Part shown: piece after piece, positions 1 through 8,102 of the stretch
Position numbering within the stretch: the stretch's first letter is position 1
Layout of the letters: each line of letters starts with the position of its first letter
Source of the DNA: an uncultured Lachnospiraceae bacterium
Lineage (GTDB): Bacteria > Bacillota > Clostridia > Lachnospirales > Lachnospiraceae
Direction of reading: 5' to 3'
Length of the DNA: 62,341 nt
NCBI GenBank assembly: GCA_910579645.1
Contig: CAJTVK010000006.1
Location: 1 to 62,341 of the forward strand
The notes under the pieces: model-generated
Databases searched by the model: none
What the model saw: only the letters and a program-made list of their open reading frames with translations
What the model was told of the DNA's origin: nothing
Made by a program: the position numbers and the translations under genes

Positions 1-1
1 T

Positions 2-646
2 ATCGCGGAAAAATATATTTTAAAAAATATTCGATGGAGAAGTGAGATAACCGGAACGGAAAGGGAGGAAATCCCTGAAATTCCTGTGGCTGTAATCAGG
101 GAGGTGTTGGCAAATGGTTTCGCGCATGCAATATATAATGGCCGGACAACCCATGAGATATGCATTCATCCGGGCATGGTCACTGTTTACAGCCCTGGGG
201 AATACGCAAGTAAACATAAGCCGGAGGAATACATAAAGGATAATATTGAATCGGAAATCAGAAACGCTGCGATTGCTAAAATTTTGTATTTGAGCAAATC
301 CATAGAGCAGTTTGGCAGTGGATTCAAAAGGATTAACAGCTTGTGTAGCGATGCCGGTATCAAATATTCCTATGAGAACAGAGAGAATGGATTTAAGTTT
401 GTCATCTACAGGCCAGAACTTCAAAGTGACATTCCAAGTGTCACTTTGGATGTCACTTTGAGCGGAACGGAGATGGCGGTCCTTGCTATTTTGAAGCAAA
501 AACCAGATTCATCAAGGGTTGAAATTGCGGATAAGATTTCCAAAACCGTAAGAACAGTGCAGAGAGCATTGGATTCATTGAGGGATAAAGGCTATATCAG
601 AAGAGTGGGATCTAAACAAAATTCAATATGGGAAGTATTGAAGTGA
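2..646 (+). CDS. ATP-binding/winged-helix regulator-like protein, 5'-truncated by the window edge
   Basis: The reading frame is open from base 2, so the gene starts outside the window; the first Met at 86 is internal. The visible part (about 214 residues) has a GHKL-type ATPase fragment of the kind found in AlbA_2/HATPase_c_4 proteins (REVLANGFAHAIY is the N-box-like segment; QFGSGFKRI matches the G-x-G region). It ends with a winged helix (about the last 60 residues: EMAVLAILKQKPDSSRVEIA, then TVQRALDSLRDKGYI). Family members are annotated as ATP-binding proteins or putative transcriptional regulators, often near mobile DNA, which fits the phage and IS debris that follows. The linker carries a repeated DVTL motif. 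Function is inferred from family only. Confidence 0.7.
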   Translation: MAEKYILKNIRWRSEITGTEREEIPEIPVAVIREVLANGFAHAIYNGRTTHEICIHPGMVTVYSPGEYASKHKPEEYIKDNIESEIRNAAIAKILYLSKSIEQFGSGFKRINSLCSDAGIKYSYENRENGFKFVIYRPELQSDIPSVTLDVTLSGTEMAVLAILKQKPDSSRVEIADKISKTVRTVQRALDSLRDKGYIRRVGSKQNSIWEVLK

Positions 647-721
647 AATCATGCCATAAAAGTAAATCAAAATTGAATCGGGAGACCGGTTCTTTTTTGA
701 TGTAGGGAAGGAGGCGGCCCT

Positions 722-1294
722 TTGTATCCGGTCAGCAATGCTTTCCTCACAGCAGTGAAGGCGAATACAAGAAAATATTACTGGACCGGTAAGATTACGA
801 CGACTGCCGGGACGGTTTATAATTTTGACTAGGAAGATATGGTCAAGGAAAGCGGGTATATCTGGGGCCAGTGCTGCGGAAGCACGGAAATCGAACTTGG
901 AACGGTGTATGCCGCTGAGATGGGGATTTCGTTTTTCTCCGAGATCAACCGGTATACATTGATGGATGCGAAGGTGGAGATGTTCTATCACCTGCAGGTG
1001 GCGGGCGGTTCCTATGAGACAATCCCGTTGGGGATATTTGAAATATCGGAGGCGAACAGGAAAGCGAAGTGCCTAGAGATCAAGGCGTATGACTATATGG
1101 TGCGGTTCGAGAAGGCTTTTACTTCTCTGGAAGCTATCGGCAATGCCTATGATTTCATGGTACTGTGTTCTACGGCCTGCGATGTTGATCTGGCTCAGGA
1201 CAGGGCTACGATCGAGACGATGCCGAATGAATCCGAGAATCTTTCCATCTACTTTGACAATGATATCGAGACTTGGCGAGGCTGGAAGCTGTGA
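722..1294 (+). pseudogene. phage tail/minor structural protein remnant with in-frame stop
   Basis: A frame starting at a TTG (722), preceded by GGAGG with good spacing, reads LYPVSNAFLTAVKANTRKYY and onward. It is interrupted by TAG at 830-832, then continues in the same frame from 833 to a stop at 1294. The part after the stop (SEINRYTLMDAKVEMFYHLQ, ETIPLGIFEI, LEIKAYDYMVRFEK, DNDIETWR) resembles N-terminal regions of prophage minor tail proteins of Firmicutes. The family motif after DNDIETWR is lost, so the 3' part is deleted or frameshifted. Codons just downstream (about 1300-1550) encode another short phage-like stretch (LATICNLSEAVVKNADKTM) that runs into the IS fragment. Assignment to phage tail is by sequence resemblance, not exact. 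Confidence 0.55.
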
Positions 1295-1549
1295 TTGTTG
1301 CATGACCATCATCAATGACATTATTGTGACTTATGATTTTGAAATCGATGTAAATGACCATGTGATCTCGGCCTATGCCGGGGAGCGGTGCGGGAATGTC
1401 TCCACGCCGTTCTTCCAGTACAAGGAATATGTCTTTGCGTGGGGCAGTGCTTATCTAAGTCAGTACAGGTACACATGGATCCTTACGCCGTATCTGGCTA
1501 CGATCTGCAATCTGAGTGAGGCTGTGGTGAAGAATGCGGATAAGACGAT

Positions 1550-2200
1550 GATAGAAACAGCACCATCAACAGCAGCCTGTATTTCTTCAGCAGGAGTTTT
1601 ACAGCGACTGTCAACAAATGGTGATACATCAAATTTTTCTCCGGGGTGCTGCAGAATCTGTTCCGTAATAGAACGGGAGGATTTGCCAAACACATCAGAA
1701 AAAACATCATCCAGTTTAAGATTGGATACAGTAAGACAATTTTGGGCACGATTTTTCTCGCCGGTAATCATATAGGTGAGTTTGAAACGGTATCTTACGA
1801 GGTCCCTAAGTGCCCTGATGTCATCAGGCGGGATAAAGGAAGGCTTCACCATGCCACACATGTATAGATCACAGACCCATTTGGCATCTTTGCGGTCGGT
1901 CTTATTTCCTTTCATCGGTTTTGTGTATTTGGGATGAGACAGGGTAACCCAGATTCCATGCTGCTCTAAGATATTGAAAACAGGGATCCAATATTTGCCG
2001 GTAGATTCCATGCATACATCTGTACAGTTGTATTTGGCAAGCCAGCCACACAGCCCATTCAGTCCTTCTGTGAAGGAAGAAAAGCGAGCCTGCTTATATT
2101 CTGTACGGTTATTGGAATCAGTGATGCCGACACAGGCATAGATCCATGTTTTGTGGACATCAAGTCCACAGCAGTTAAATCTAAAAAGTTTAAAAGACAA
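1550..2200 (-). pseudogene. truncated IS110-family transposase
   Basis: The N-terminal DEDD RuvC-like domain of an IS110-family transposase is intact: GLDVHKTW (first Asp), CMESTGKYWIPVF (Glu), KTDRKDAKWVCDL (paired Asp). The C-terminal transposase_20 domain is absent: homology stops near EEIQAAVDGAV and the frame runs into phage-derived sequence. Family proteins are about 400 residues; about 215 remain. The likely start is TTG at 2200, preceded on the minus strand by AGGAGG. Only about 50 bases separate this start from the recombinase fragment, so the non-coding end that carries the bridge RNA in intact IS110 elements is probably also incomplete. The element is inferred to be dead. Confidence 0.8.
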
Positions 2201-2254
2201 GTAACTACCTCCTGATATTATAGAATTTGAACTAATTGTAGAAACGTTGGGTAT

Positions 2255-2458
2255 TGCATAATTGAAGAAGAAGCAAAGGCTATCCGCATAATCATTGATC
2301 GGTATGCGCATACGGATATTGGCACTAACGGTGTTGCAAAATATTTTGAAAACCACAACATTCATAAAATACAACGGCAGAACGGGAAGAATCCGCTTTC
2401 TGAAGGAGAAGAAAACTATGTTATCGTTGGTGTTTCAAGACTACAGAAAATAAGATAG
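2255..2458 (+). pseudogene. fragment of a large serine recombinase
   Basis: The open stretch CIIEEEAKAIRIIIDRYAHT, followed by IGTNGVAKYFENHNIHK and a piece reading EGEENYVIV, matches the recombinase-domain region of large serine integrases (E-E-E-A-x-x-V/I-R-x-I-F/I-x-x-Y, then G-x-x-x-I/V-A-x-Y). Catalytic N-terminal and zinc-ribbon parts are missing, and the segment between QRQNGK and EGEENY appears deleted. It lies directly against the truncated IS110 copy, suggesting that insertion and deletion destroyed an integrative element here. The TAG at 2456 ends the frame. Confidence 0.55.
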
Positions 2459-2459
2459 C

Positions 2460-2898
2460 TTTCATTTTTATGAGAATACGACAGAAGAAGTATGGCGGTG
2501 GTTTTGCATGGCAAAAGCCTATAACCTCATCATATCCAGAAGAAGGATTTTGCATCCCATACCGGAAGTATTGGCATGATGACGAACGATCAGAGCGATT
2601 AGCTATTAAACCTCTTAAGAGAACACCTTTTAAGTATGAGAGTCGTGAGGTCACGAATGACGATGCTGTTGAAGTCAACCCCATCCAGACAGAAACTGCA
2701 GTTCCGCTCTGCCTGTTCCGCACCGTTGCCGCGTTAAAATTTCTGTCCGGATGGAGCACTGGAGCATGTTTGAGAAATCATTTCTGCTCTCTCTTTTTTG
2801 TGCAAGAATAGAGAGGATAAATTTAAGAATATGGCCTATAATAAGAAAGACAAATTAATGTCCGGAAAGTGCAATATATGCGGATAAGGAGGTATCAC
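2460..2898. other. 440-bp interval without a convincing gene
   Basis: A 113-codon frame (2470-2811, plus) and an overlapping minus-strand frame exist, but neither has a Shine-Dalgarno sequence or a recognisable domain. A mini-frame at 2831-2887 (19 codons, starting MAYNKKDKLMSGKCNICG) looks like the beginning of a zinc-ribbon protein cut short, and ends just before the Shine-Dalgarno of the AraC gene. The interval is probably decayed mobile DNA. Confidence 0.4.
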
Positions 2899-3750
2899 AT
2901 GGAATGGGTTGAAAGGTTAAACCAAAGCATGAATTATATTGAGGAACATTTGACGGGGGAAATCGACTATGAACAGCTTGGGCGGATTGCCTGCTGCTCT
3001 GCCTATCACTATCAGAGGATGTTTACATATATGGCGGGCGTCACTCTGGCAGAGTATATCCGAAGAAGAAAAATGTCTTTGGCAGCGGTAGACTTGCAGA
3101 ATGGAAAGGAACGGATTATTGATATTGCAGAGAAGTACGGCTACCGTTCCCCGACTGCATTTAACAGGGCATTCCAGTCTTTTCACGGGATAGCCCCATC
3201 GTCCGTGAAAGGCGGGGGTGTATCCGTGAAGTCTTTTTCCCCCATTGTATTTAGCATTGCTGTAAAAGGAGCGGCAGAAATGGATTATAGAATCGAGACA
3301 AAAGAAGCGTTCCGCATTATTGGCATATCGGCACCGCTTGAGAAGGAAATCGAAAATAATTTTATGGTTGTGCCGAAGATGTGGCAGGAAGCATCAGTGA
3401 ATGGAACGATACAGAAACTGGCAGGAATGATGGACACGCCGCCAATGGGGCTTTTGGGCGTGAGTGCCTGCAATGGTGAGGAACAATGGAAGTATTTTAT
3501 TGCCGTTTCCAGTACAAAAGCAGGCAGTGAGTTTGAAGCATATACCGTGCCTGCATCTACTTGGGCAATTTTCTCCGGAACGGGAACAAACCAGTCCATA
3601 CAAGAATTGGAGCAGAGGATTATAACGGAATGGCTTCCGGCCTCCGGGTATGAGTATGCCAATGCCCCCGATATTGAGGTTTACTTAAATCCGGATCCAC
3701 AGAATGCGCAATATGAGGTATGGATACCCGTAGTGAAGAAAAAGGCATAG
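2899..3750 (+). CDS. AraC-family regulator with GyrI-like effector domain
   Basis: The 283-residue protein has an N-terminal AraC double helix-turn-helix (about residues 8-100: YEQLGRIACCSAYHYQRMF, then DIAEKYGYRSPTAFNRAFQS). A GyrI-like small-molecule-binding domain follows from about 125 to the end (MDYRIETKEAFRIIGISAPL, then VPASTWAIFSGTG and PDIEVYL). This is the architecture of Rob/SoxS-like effector-sensing activators. ATG 2899 is chosen because AAGGAGG lies 6-7 bases upstream; an earlier Met at 2869 lacks a ribosome site. The next gene starts 11 bp downstream, so the two are probably co-transcribed. The inducer is unknown. Confidence 0.9.
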   Translation: MEWVERLNQSMNYIEEHLTGEIDYEQLGRIACCSAYHYQRMFTYMAGVTLAEYIRRRKMSLAAVDLQNGKERIIDIAEKYGYRSPTAFNRAFQSFHGIAPSSVKGGGVSVKSFSPIVFSIAVKGAAEMDYRIETKEAFRIIGISAPLEKEIENNFMVVPKMWQEASVNGTIQKLAGMMDTPPMGLLGVSACNGEEQWKYFIAVSSTKAGSEFEAYTVPASTWAIFSGTGTNQSIQELEQRIITEWLPASGYEYANAPDIEVYLNPDPQNAQYEVWIPVVKKKA

Positions 3751-3761
3751 CGGAGGAAATT

Positions 3762-4259
3762 ATGGACGAGCAATTTAGTATGTTTATGGAAACGGTGGAG
3801 GAGCGTTTCCGTGGCTTTGTAAGTCAAATCCACGAGTATCTGCTGGGAAACGGCTGTAAGTGCGACATGAAGCTGCAGAAAAGCGGCTATGTTGTCTCCT
3901 ATGTGTTAAGCGGCAGTCAAAGGACTTTGGCAACATTCATATCCCGTAAAACGGGGATGAAGCTTCGTATCTATCCGGAACATATACCGGAATATCAGAG
4001 TTTTCTTGATACCTTGCCCGAAAAGGTAAAAAAGGAAATTAAGAAAGCATCCGTCTGCAAACGGCTTATCAATCCGGATGACTGTAATCCGAAATGTATG
4101 ATGGGATATACCTTTATGCTAGAGGGCGAGCAGTATCAGAAATGCCGTTACATGGCGTTTCAGCCTACTTTAAGTGAGGAAAACAACCCATACATAAAGC
4201 AGTTTTTGGAAAAGGAACTCTATTGCTTTTTAGGGGAAAAACTGTATAATCAAGTTTAA
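3762..4259 (+). CDS. conserved hypothetical protein (165 aa)
   Basis: Function not recognised. The protein is soluble, with no membrane segment or signal peptide. It contains a Cys-containing middle (CKCDMKLQKSGYVVSYVLSG) and a C-terminal cluster KASVCKRLINPDDCNPKCMM that could bind a metal or form a redox site. ATG 3762 has GGAGG at the right distance; an upstream in-frame Met at 3720 overlaps the AraC gene and is less likely. The 11-bp gap to the AraC/GyrI regulator suggests translation from one message and perhaps a shared stimulus. Confidence 0.7.
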   Translation: MDEQFSMFMETVEERFRGFVSQIHEYLLGNGCKCDMKLQKSGYVVSYVLSGSQRTLATFISRKTGMKLRIYPEHIPEYQSFLDTLPEKVKKEIKKASVCKRLINPDDCNPKCMMGYTFMLEGEQYQKCRYMAFQPTLSEENNPYIKQFLEKELYCFLGEKLYNQV

Positions 4260-4295
4260 GGTTAAGACATAAAGTGAAAAAAGGAAGTAAGCAGT

Positions 4296-5918
4296 ATGAA
4301 ATTAACAAGGAATGGGATAGAAGATTGTGCAATGTGGGAAAAGGCAGGAATCGCTCTTCCGGGATACGATGTGACAGAAGTTTCGGAAAAGGCGAGAAAG
4401 GAACCGGGATGGGTTCATTTCGGAATCGGGAATATTTTCCGTATTTTCATTGGCGGCATTGCAGACGGCCTTTTGGAAGAAGGTGCACTGGATCGGGGGA
4501 TTACCTGCGTTGAGGCATTTGATTATGATTTGGTGGATAAAATTTATACGCCGTATGATAATTTATGCTTAAGCGTCCTGCTGCATGGGGATGGAACCAG
4601 GGAATGCAAAGTGTTGGGTTCCATGGCCGAAGCAGTAAAAGCACAGTCGTCTGTTCCGGGGCAGTGGAATCGTCTGAAAGAGATTTTTGCCGGTCCCTCC
4701 CTGCAGTTGGTTTCATTTACAATCACCGAAAAAGGGTATGCTTTGCGGAAAGCGGATGGAACATGGTATCCTTTTGCGGAAGCTGATATACGGTATGGTC
4801 CGGATAAAGCCGTTGGGGCGATGGCCGTGCTGACCGCGATGCTCTATGAGCGGTATAAGGCGGGGAAGTATCCTTTAGCCTTAGTTTCTATGGATAACTG
4901 TTCTCGGAACGGTGAAAAATTGCGGGAGGCTGTGCTGACCATGGCAGAGGAGTGGCAGAGGGCAGGCTTTGTTGAAGAAAGCTTTGTATTTTATGTAAGG
5001 GACGAAAAGACAGTTGCTTTTCCTTGGACTATGATTGACAAGATTACGCCGCGTCCCAGCGGGCAAATTGCCGATGACCTTGAGGGATTGGGAGTGGAAG
5101 GTATGCAGCCGGTCATTACGGAAAAGAAGACTTACATCGCCCCTTTCGTCAATGCCGAAAAACCTCAGTACCTTGTGATGGAAGACAGCTTTCCCAATGG
5201 CCGGCCTGCTTTGGAAAAAGGCTTCGGTGTTTATCTGGCTGACAGGGAAACCGTGAATCTGTCTGAACGCATGAAAGTAACTGTCTGCCTGAATCCGGTG
5301 CATACCGCCCTAGGGCCTCTGGGAGTGGTTTTGGGGTACGATTTATTTGCCCATATGTTGAATGCGGATGCAGACATGATGCAGATGGCCCGCATGGTAG
5401 CATATGATGAAGGGCTTCCTGTTGTGGCGGACCCGGGGATTCTGTCCCCACAGGAATTTTTGGATGAACTTTTTTGTGATCGGTTCCCGAATGAATATCT
5501 GGGCGACACGAACCTCCGTCTCGCCGTAGATGTATCTCAGATGGTGGGAATCCGCTTTGGGGAGACTATTAAAGCATATGCGGAAAAATACGGAGATGCA
5601 TCACGTCTTACAGCCATTCCGCTGGGAATTGCCGGATGGCTCCGGTATATGTTGGCTGTGGATGATGAGGGGAACCGATATGAGCTGGCGCCGGATCCCA
5701 TGAATGAGGAGATTCGGGAACGGTTCAGGGAAATCGTGGTGGGGCAGCCGGAAACCTTCACGGATCAATTGGAGGCAATTCTGTCGAATGAACGTATTTT
5801 CTTTGTCAATATGTATCAGGCAGGCTTGGGAGAAAAGATTGAAAAAATGTTTCGGGAGATGATTGCCGGATGCGGTGCCGTCAAGGCGACGGTGCAGAAA
5901 TACATGAGGGAAAGATAA
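4296..5918 (+). CDS. mannitol dehydrogenase-family (long-chain polyol/hexonate) NAD-dependent oxidoreductase
   Basis: The 540-residue protein matches the polyol-specific long-chain dehydrogenase family (mannitol, fructuronate and mannonate oxidoreductases). The N-terminal nucleotide-binding segment is HFGIGNIFRIF; the central catalytic region has VTEKKTYIAP-like and LNPVHTALGPLGVVLGYD segments; the C-terminal domain carries AIPLGIAGWLRYML. Members reduce a keto-sugar acid or oxidise a polyol with NAD(H). The exact substrate cannot be read from sequence; fructuronate/mannonate (UxuB-like) or mannitol are options. It starts 36 bp after the unknown gene and ends 54 bp before a strong terminator hairpin, so it may be the last gene of the AraC-led unit. 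Confidence 0.85.
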   Translation: MKLTRNGIEDCAMWEKAGIALPGYDVTEVSEKARKEPGWVHFGIGNIFRIFIGGIADGLLEEGALDRGITCVEAFDYDLVDKIYTPYDNLCLSVLLHGDGTRECKVLGSMAEAVKAQSSVPGQWNRLKEIFAGPSLQLVSFTITEKGYALRKADGTWYPFAEADIRYGPDKAVGAMAVLTAMLYERYKAGKYPLALVSMDNCSRNGEKLREAVLTMAEEWQRAGFVEESFVFYVRDEKTVAFPWTMIDKITPRPSGQIADDLEGLGVEGMQPVITEKKTYIAPFVNAEKPQYLVMEDSFPNGRPALEKGFGVYLADRETVNLSERMKVTVCLNPVHTALGPLGVVLGYDLFAHMLNADADMMQMARMVAYDEGLPVVADPGILSPQEFLDELFCDRFPNEYLGDTNLRLAVDVSQMVGIRFGETIKAYAEKYGDASRLTAIPLGIAGWLRYMLAVDDEGNRYELAPDPMNEEIRERFREIVVGQPETFTDQLEAILSNERIFFVNMYQAGLGEKIEKMFREMIAGCGAVKATVQKYMRER

Positions 5919-5971
5919 AAGGAAAGTAATTCCATACGGAAGCCGGTCTGCAGGATGAAAAAGTGCTTGGG

Positions 5972-6007
5972 AAAAACCATCCTATGGGCAACTAAAGGAT
6001 GGTTTTT
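5972..6007. terminator. bidirectional intrinsic terminator
   Basis: AAAAACCATCCT pairs with AGGATGGTTTTT around an 11-nt loop. A-tract and T-tract make it usable from both sides. It separates the plus-strand dehydrogenase from the convergent membrane-protein gene at 6016. Confidence 0.85.
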
Positions 6008-6015
6008 AGCCCAAT

Positions 6016-6996
6016 TTATTCAACCGAAAAATTGATGATGAATTTTCTATAGTAATCCATCATTATATCATCCAAGCGTTCGGAGATTTCTTCTGTTGTA
6101 TATCCCGTATAATTTTTTCTCCAGTTGCCGTAATCAAAAGTGTCGCTGTATTTTGTCATGTTGACTCTGTAGTTATTATAGTTAAATGTAATCTCTTGAG
6201 ATTCATTGTCAATATTGGCCATATGGCTTTTTTTCATGCCATAAGTGGCAAACAAAATCTGGACATCCCATACAACTAAGGTATATTCGTTTATTTCCAG
6301 CTTTTCAATATCTATTCCGTATTCCTGGAAAGCCTTTAGTATATTGCAATAATAATATGTTTCGTCTGTTATGTACATTTTATAAAAAAGCTGTAAGGAA
6401 TATAAATCGGTTTTTAAGTTCTCAAAGCTGCTGCTGTTTTCTTCATAATGTTTGTTAATCTGCTCAAGTATTGTATTTACTTCAATATCGTTTATGTTGT
6501 TATTAAAATAAATGTTTTCTAAATTGTCCGTGATTAAATTCAGGCTGTCGGTGACTGTGCCCATATCATCGTCTAAGTCTTCTATATTGTTGTTGGTATT
6601 GTCGATTTTCTGCTCAATTGATGCTATTTTTGCATCAAAATCATTCAGATATGGCTCTAACTGCGCTTCCAATGATGTTGATATGACAGAGGAGTCTTCC
6701 TGCTGTGCCACTAATAAATTTTTAATGCGGGTAAAAAAGCCGGAAACGGAACCGTTGCTGGCAATGAACAAAAATAAAATTGCACCTTCGGCTAAACATG
6801 CAATTGTAAGGAAAAAACCTTTTATGTATGTTTTTTTGTTTAAAAAACTGACGGCTATGCAGTATATCGCAAGAAAAATGATGATGAACATCAATTGAAA
6901 GACCGGTTTGGAAGCCCCAAAGGACAAAATGGTGGCAAATAAAGTGGCAATAATCATCAGAAAATTTTTCCAATCTTCTTTTAACATTTGTATCAT
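6016..6996 (-). CDS. hypothetical membrane protein with coiled-coil domain (326 aa)
   Basis: No family recognised. Three hydrophobic segments near the N-terminus (about residues 11-29, 32-51 and 59-79) are followed by a long Asp/Asn-rich heptad region (about 105-190: KIASIEQKIDNTNNNIEDLD and onward) predicted to be coiled coil, and a Tyr/Asn-rich C-terminal domain (190-326). The strand is distinctly A/T- and Asn-rich compared with neighbours, which suggests later acquisition. The start is ambiguous: GGAGGGGA sits very close to ATG 6996, and ATG 6987 (MLKEDWKNF) is possible. It is a single gene with a terminator at its 3' side. Confidence 0.6.
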   Translation of the reverse strand: MIQMLKEDWKNFLMIIATLFATILSFGASKPVFQLMFIIIFLAIYCIAVSFLNKKTYIKGFFLTIACLAEGAILFLFIASNGSVSGFFTRIKNLLVAQQEDSSVISTSLEAQLEPYLNDFDAKIASIEQKIDNTNNNIEDLDDDMGTVTDSLNLITDNLENIYFNNNINDIEVNTILEQINKHYEENSSSFENLKTDLYSLQLFYKMYITDETYYYCNILKAFQEYGIDIEKLEINEYTLVVWDVQILFATYGMKKSHMANIDNESQEITFNYNNYRVNMTKYSDTFDYGNWRKNYTGYTTEEISERLDDIMMDYYRKFIINFSVE

Positions 6997-7183
6997 TCCC
7001 CTCCGTTTGTATTTTGTGCCTAAAAATTAAGGCAGCCTGCCTGTATATGTAGGAAAACTTGCAGCAAATTGCTGATTTACAGATATTTTAATATAAATGA
7101 TAAAAATAGTAAATATATTTTGGCAAAATTTTACATATTATGTCCATGCTTCTTTGCCGGTCACGGCCTAAGTCCGCCCCACC

Positions 7184-7197
7184 TTACAGAAATGTAA
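7184..7197. promoter_or_regulatory. BceR-type operator TTACA-N4-TGTAA
   Basis: TTACAGAAATGTAA is an exact match to the TNACA-N4-TGTAA inverted repeat described for BceR-like response regulators of peptide-antibiotic detoxification systems. It lies about 55 bp upstream of the -10 box (7252) that serves the ABC transporter genes. A further half-site (AATGTAAGC) occurs at 7212-7220. Binding by a BceR-like protein encoded elsewhere is inferred. Confidence 0.65.
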
Positions 7198-7228
7198 TGT
7201 GGAAACGGGAAAATGTAAGCAAAAGAGA

Positions 7229-7257
7229 TGGCAATGCCTTTACCGTTTTCCTATAAT
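7229..7257 (+). promoter_or_regulatory. promoter of the BceAB-type operon
   Basis: A perfect -10 (TATAAT, 7252-7257) has a poor -35 (TGGCAA, 7229-7234) at 17-bp spacing, as expected for an activator-dependent promoter. It lies downstream of the BceR-type inverted repeat. Confidence 0.6.
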
Positions 7258-7313
7258 TAGGGAAGAAAGCAGAAAATGACATAGCATTAGGAGCAGGAAA
7301 GGAAGAAACAGAG

Positions 7314-8102
7314 ATGGCGCTTTTAGAAGTTAGGAATGTTAAGAAAATATATACTGCCCGTTTTGGTTCGGTGAAAGTGCAGGCGTTGGACAATGTGAAT
7401 TTCTCGGTGGAGGAAGGGGAATATGTGGCAATCATGGGGGAGTCCGGCTCGGGCAAAACTACCTTACTGAATATTTTGGCATCGCTGGATAGGGCAACCA
7501 GCGGACAGGTGCTGCTGAATGGGCGCAGCTTGGCGGAAATCCGGCAGAAGGAATTATGCGCGTTCCGCAGGGAGCATTTGGGATTTGTGTTTCAGGATTT
7601 TAATTTATTGGACAGTCTGTCCCTGCGGGACAATGTTTTCCTTCCGTTGGTGCTGGCGGGAACGCCTTATGGGGAAATGCAGAAAAGGCTGGAGCCTTTG
7701 GCGGCCAGGCTGGGCATAACGGATTTGCTGGACAAATATCCGTATGAGGTGTCCGGCGGGCAGAAACAGCGGGCGGCGGTATGCAGGGCTTTGATTACAA
7801 AGCCGGAAATCGTGCTTGCGGATGAACCCACCGGGGCATTGGACTCCAAGGCTTCCAACCGTCTGCTGAAGCTTTTTGCGGATATCAACAGGGAGGGACA
7901 GACCATTCTGATGGTGACGCACAGCATACAGGCTGCGAGCCATGCAGGGCGGGTACTCTTTATTAAGGACGGCAGCGTATTTCACCAGATTTACCGCGGT
8001 AAGCAGAAGGATGAGGAAATGTATAAAATGATATCCGACGCACTGACGGTACTGACGGCAGGCAGACAGGAAGATGTTATGGGAGAGGAGGCGGAAGCAT
8101 GA
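7314..8102 (+). CDS. BceA-type ABC transporter ATP-binding protein
   Basis: The 262-residue ATPase belongs to the MacB/LolD/BceA class. Walker A is GESGSGKTT (about residue 42), the Q-loop is VFQDFNLLD, the signature is VSGGQKQR (about 144), Walker B is VLADEPTG (about 165), and the switch His is in MVTHS. It would drive the large permease encoded immediately downstream, whose ATG overlaps its stop by 4 bp (ATGA). Bce-type transporters remove cell-wall-active peptides such as bacitracin from their lipid II-cycle targets and signal to a dedicated histidine kinase. No kinase or regulator gene is adjacent here, so any partner is elsewhere. Confidence 0.9.
   Translation: MALLEVRNVKKIYTARFGSVKVQALDNVNFSVEEGEYVAIMGESGSGKTTLLNILASLDRATSGQVLLNGRSLAEIRQKELCAFRREHLGFVFQDFNLLDSLSLRDNVFLPLVLAGTPYGEMQKRLEPLAARLGITDLLDKYPYEVSGGQKQRAAVCRALITKPEIVLADEPTGALDSKASNRLLKLFADINREGQTILMVTHSIQAASHAGRVLFIKDGSVFHQIYRGKQKDEEMYKMISDALTVLTAGRQEDVMGEEAEA

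Noticed and set aside
1089..1775. Plus-strand frame running from the phage remnant into the IS fragment
   Set aside because: Chimera of phage codons and antisense of the transposase; no ribosome site and no domain.
2470..2811. 113-codon plus-strand frame
   Set aside because: No start signal, no recognisable domain, overlapping frame on the other strand; lies in decayed DNA.
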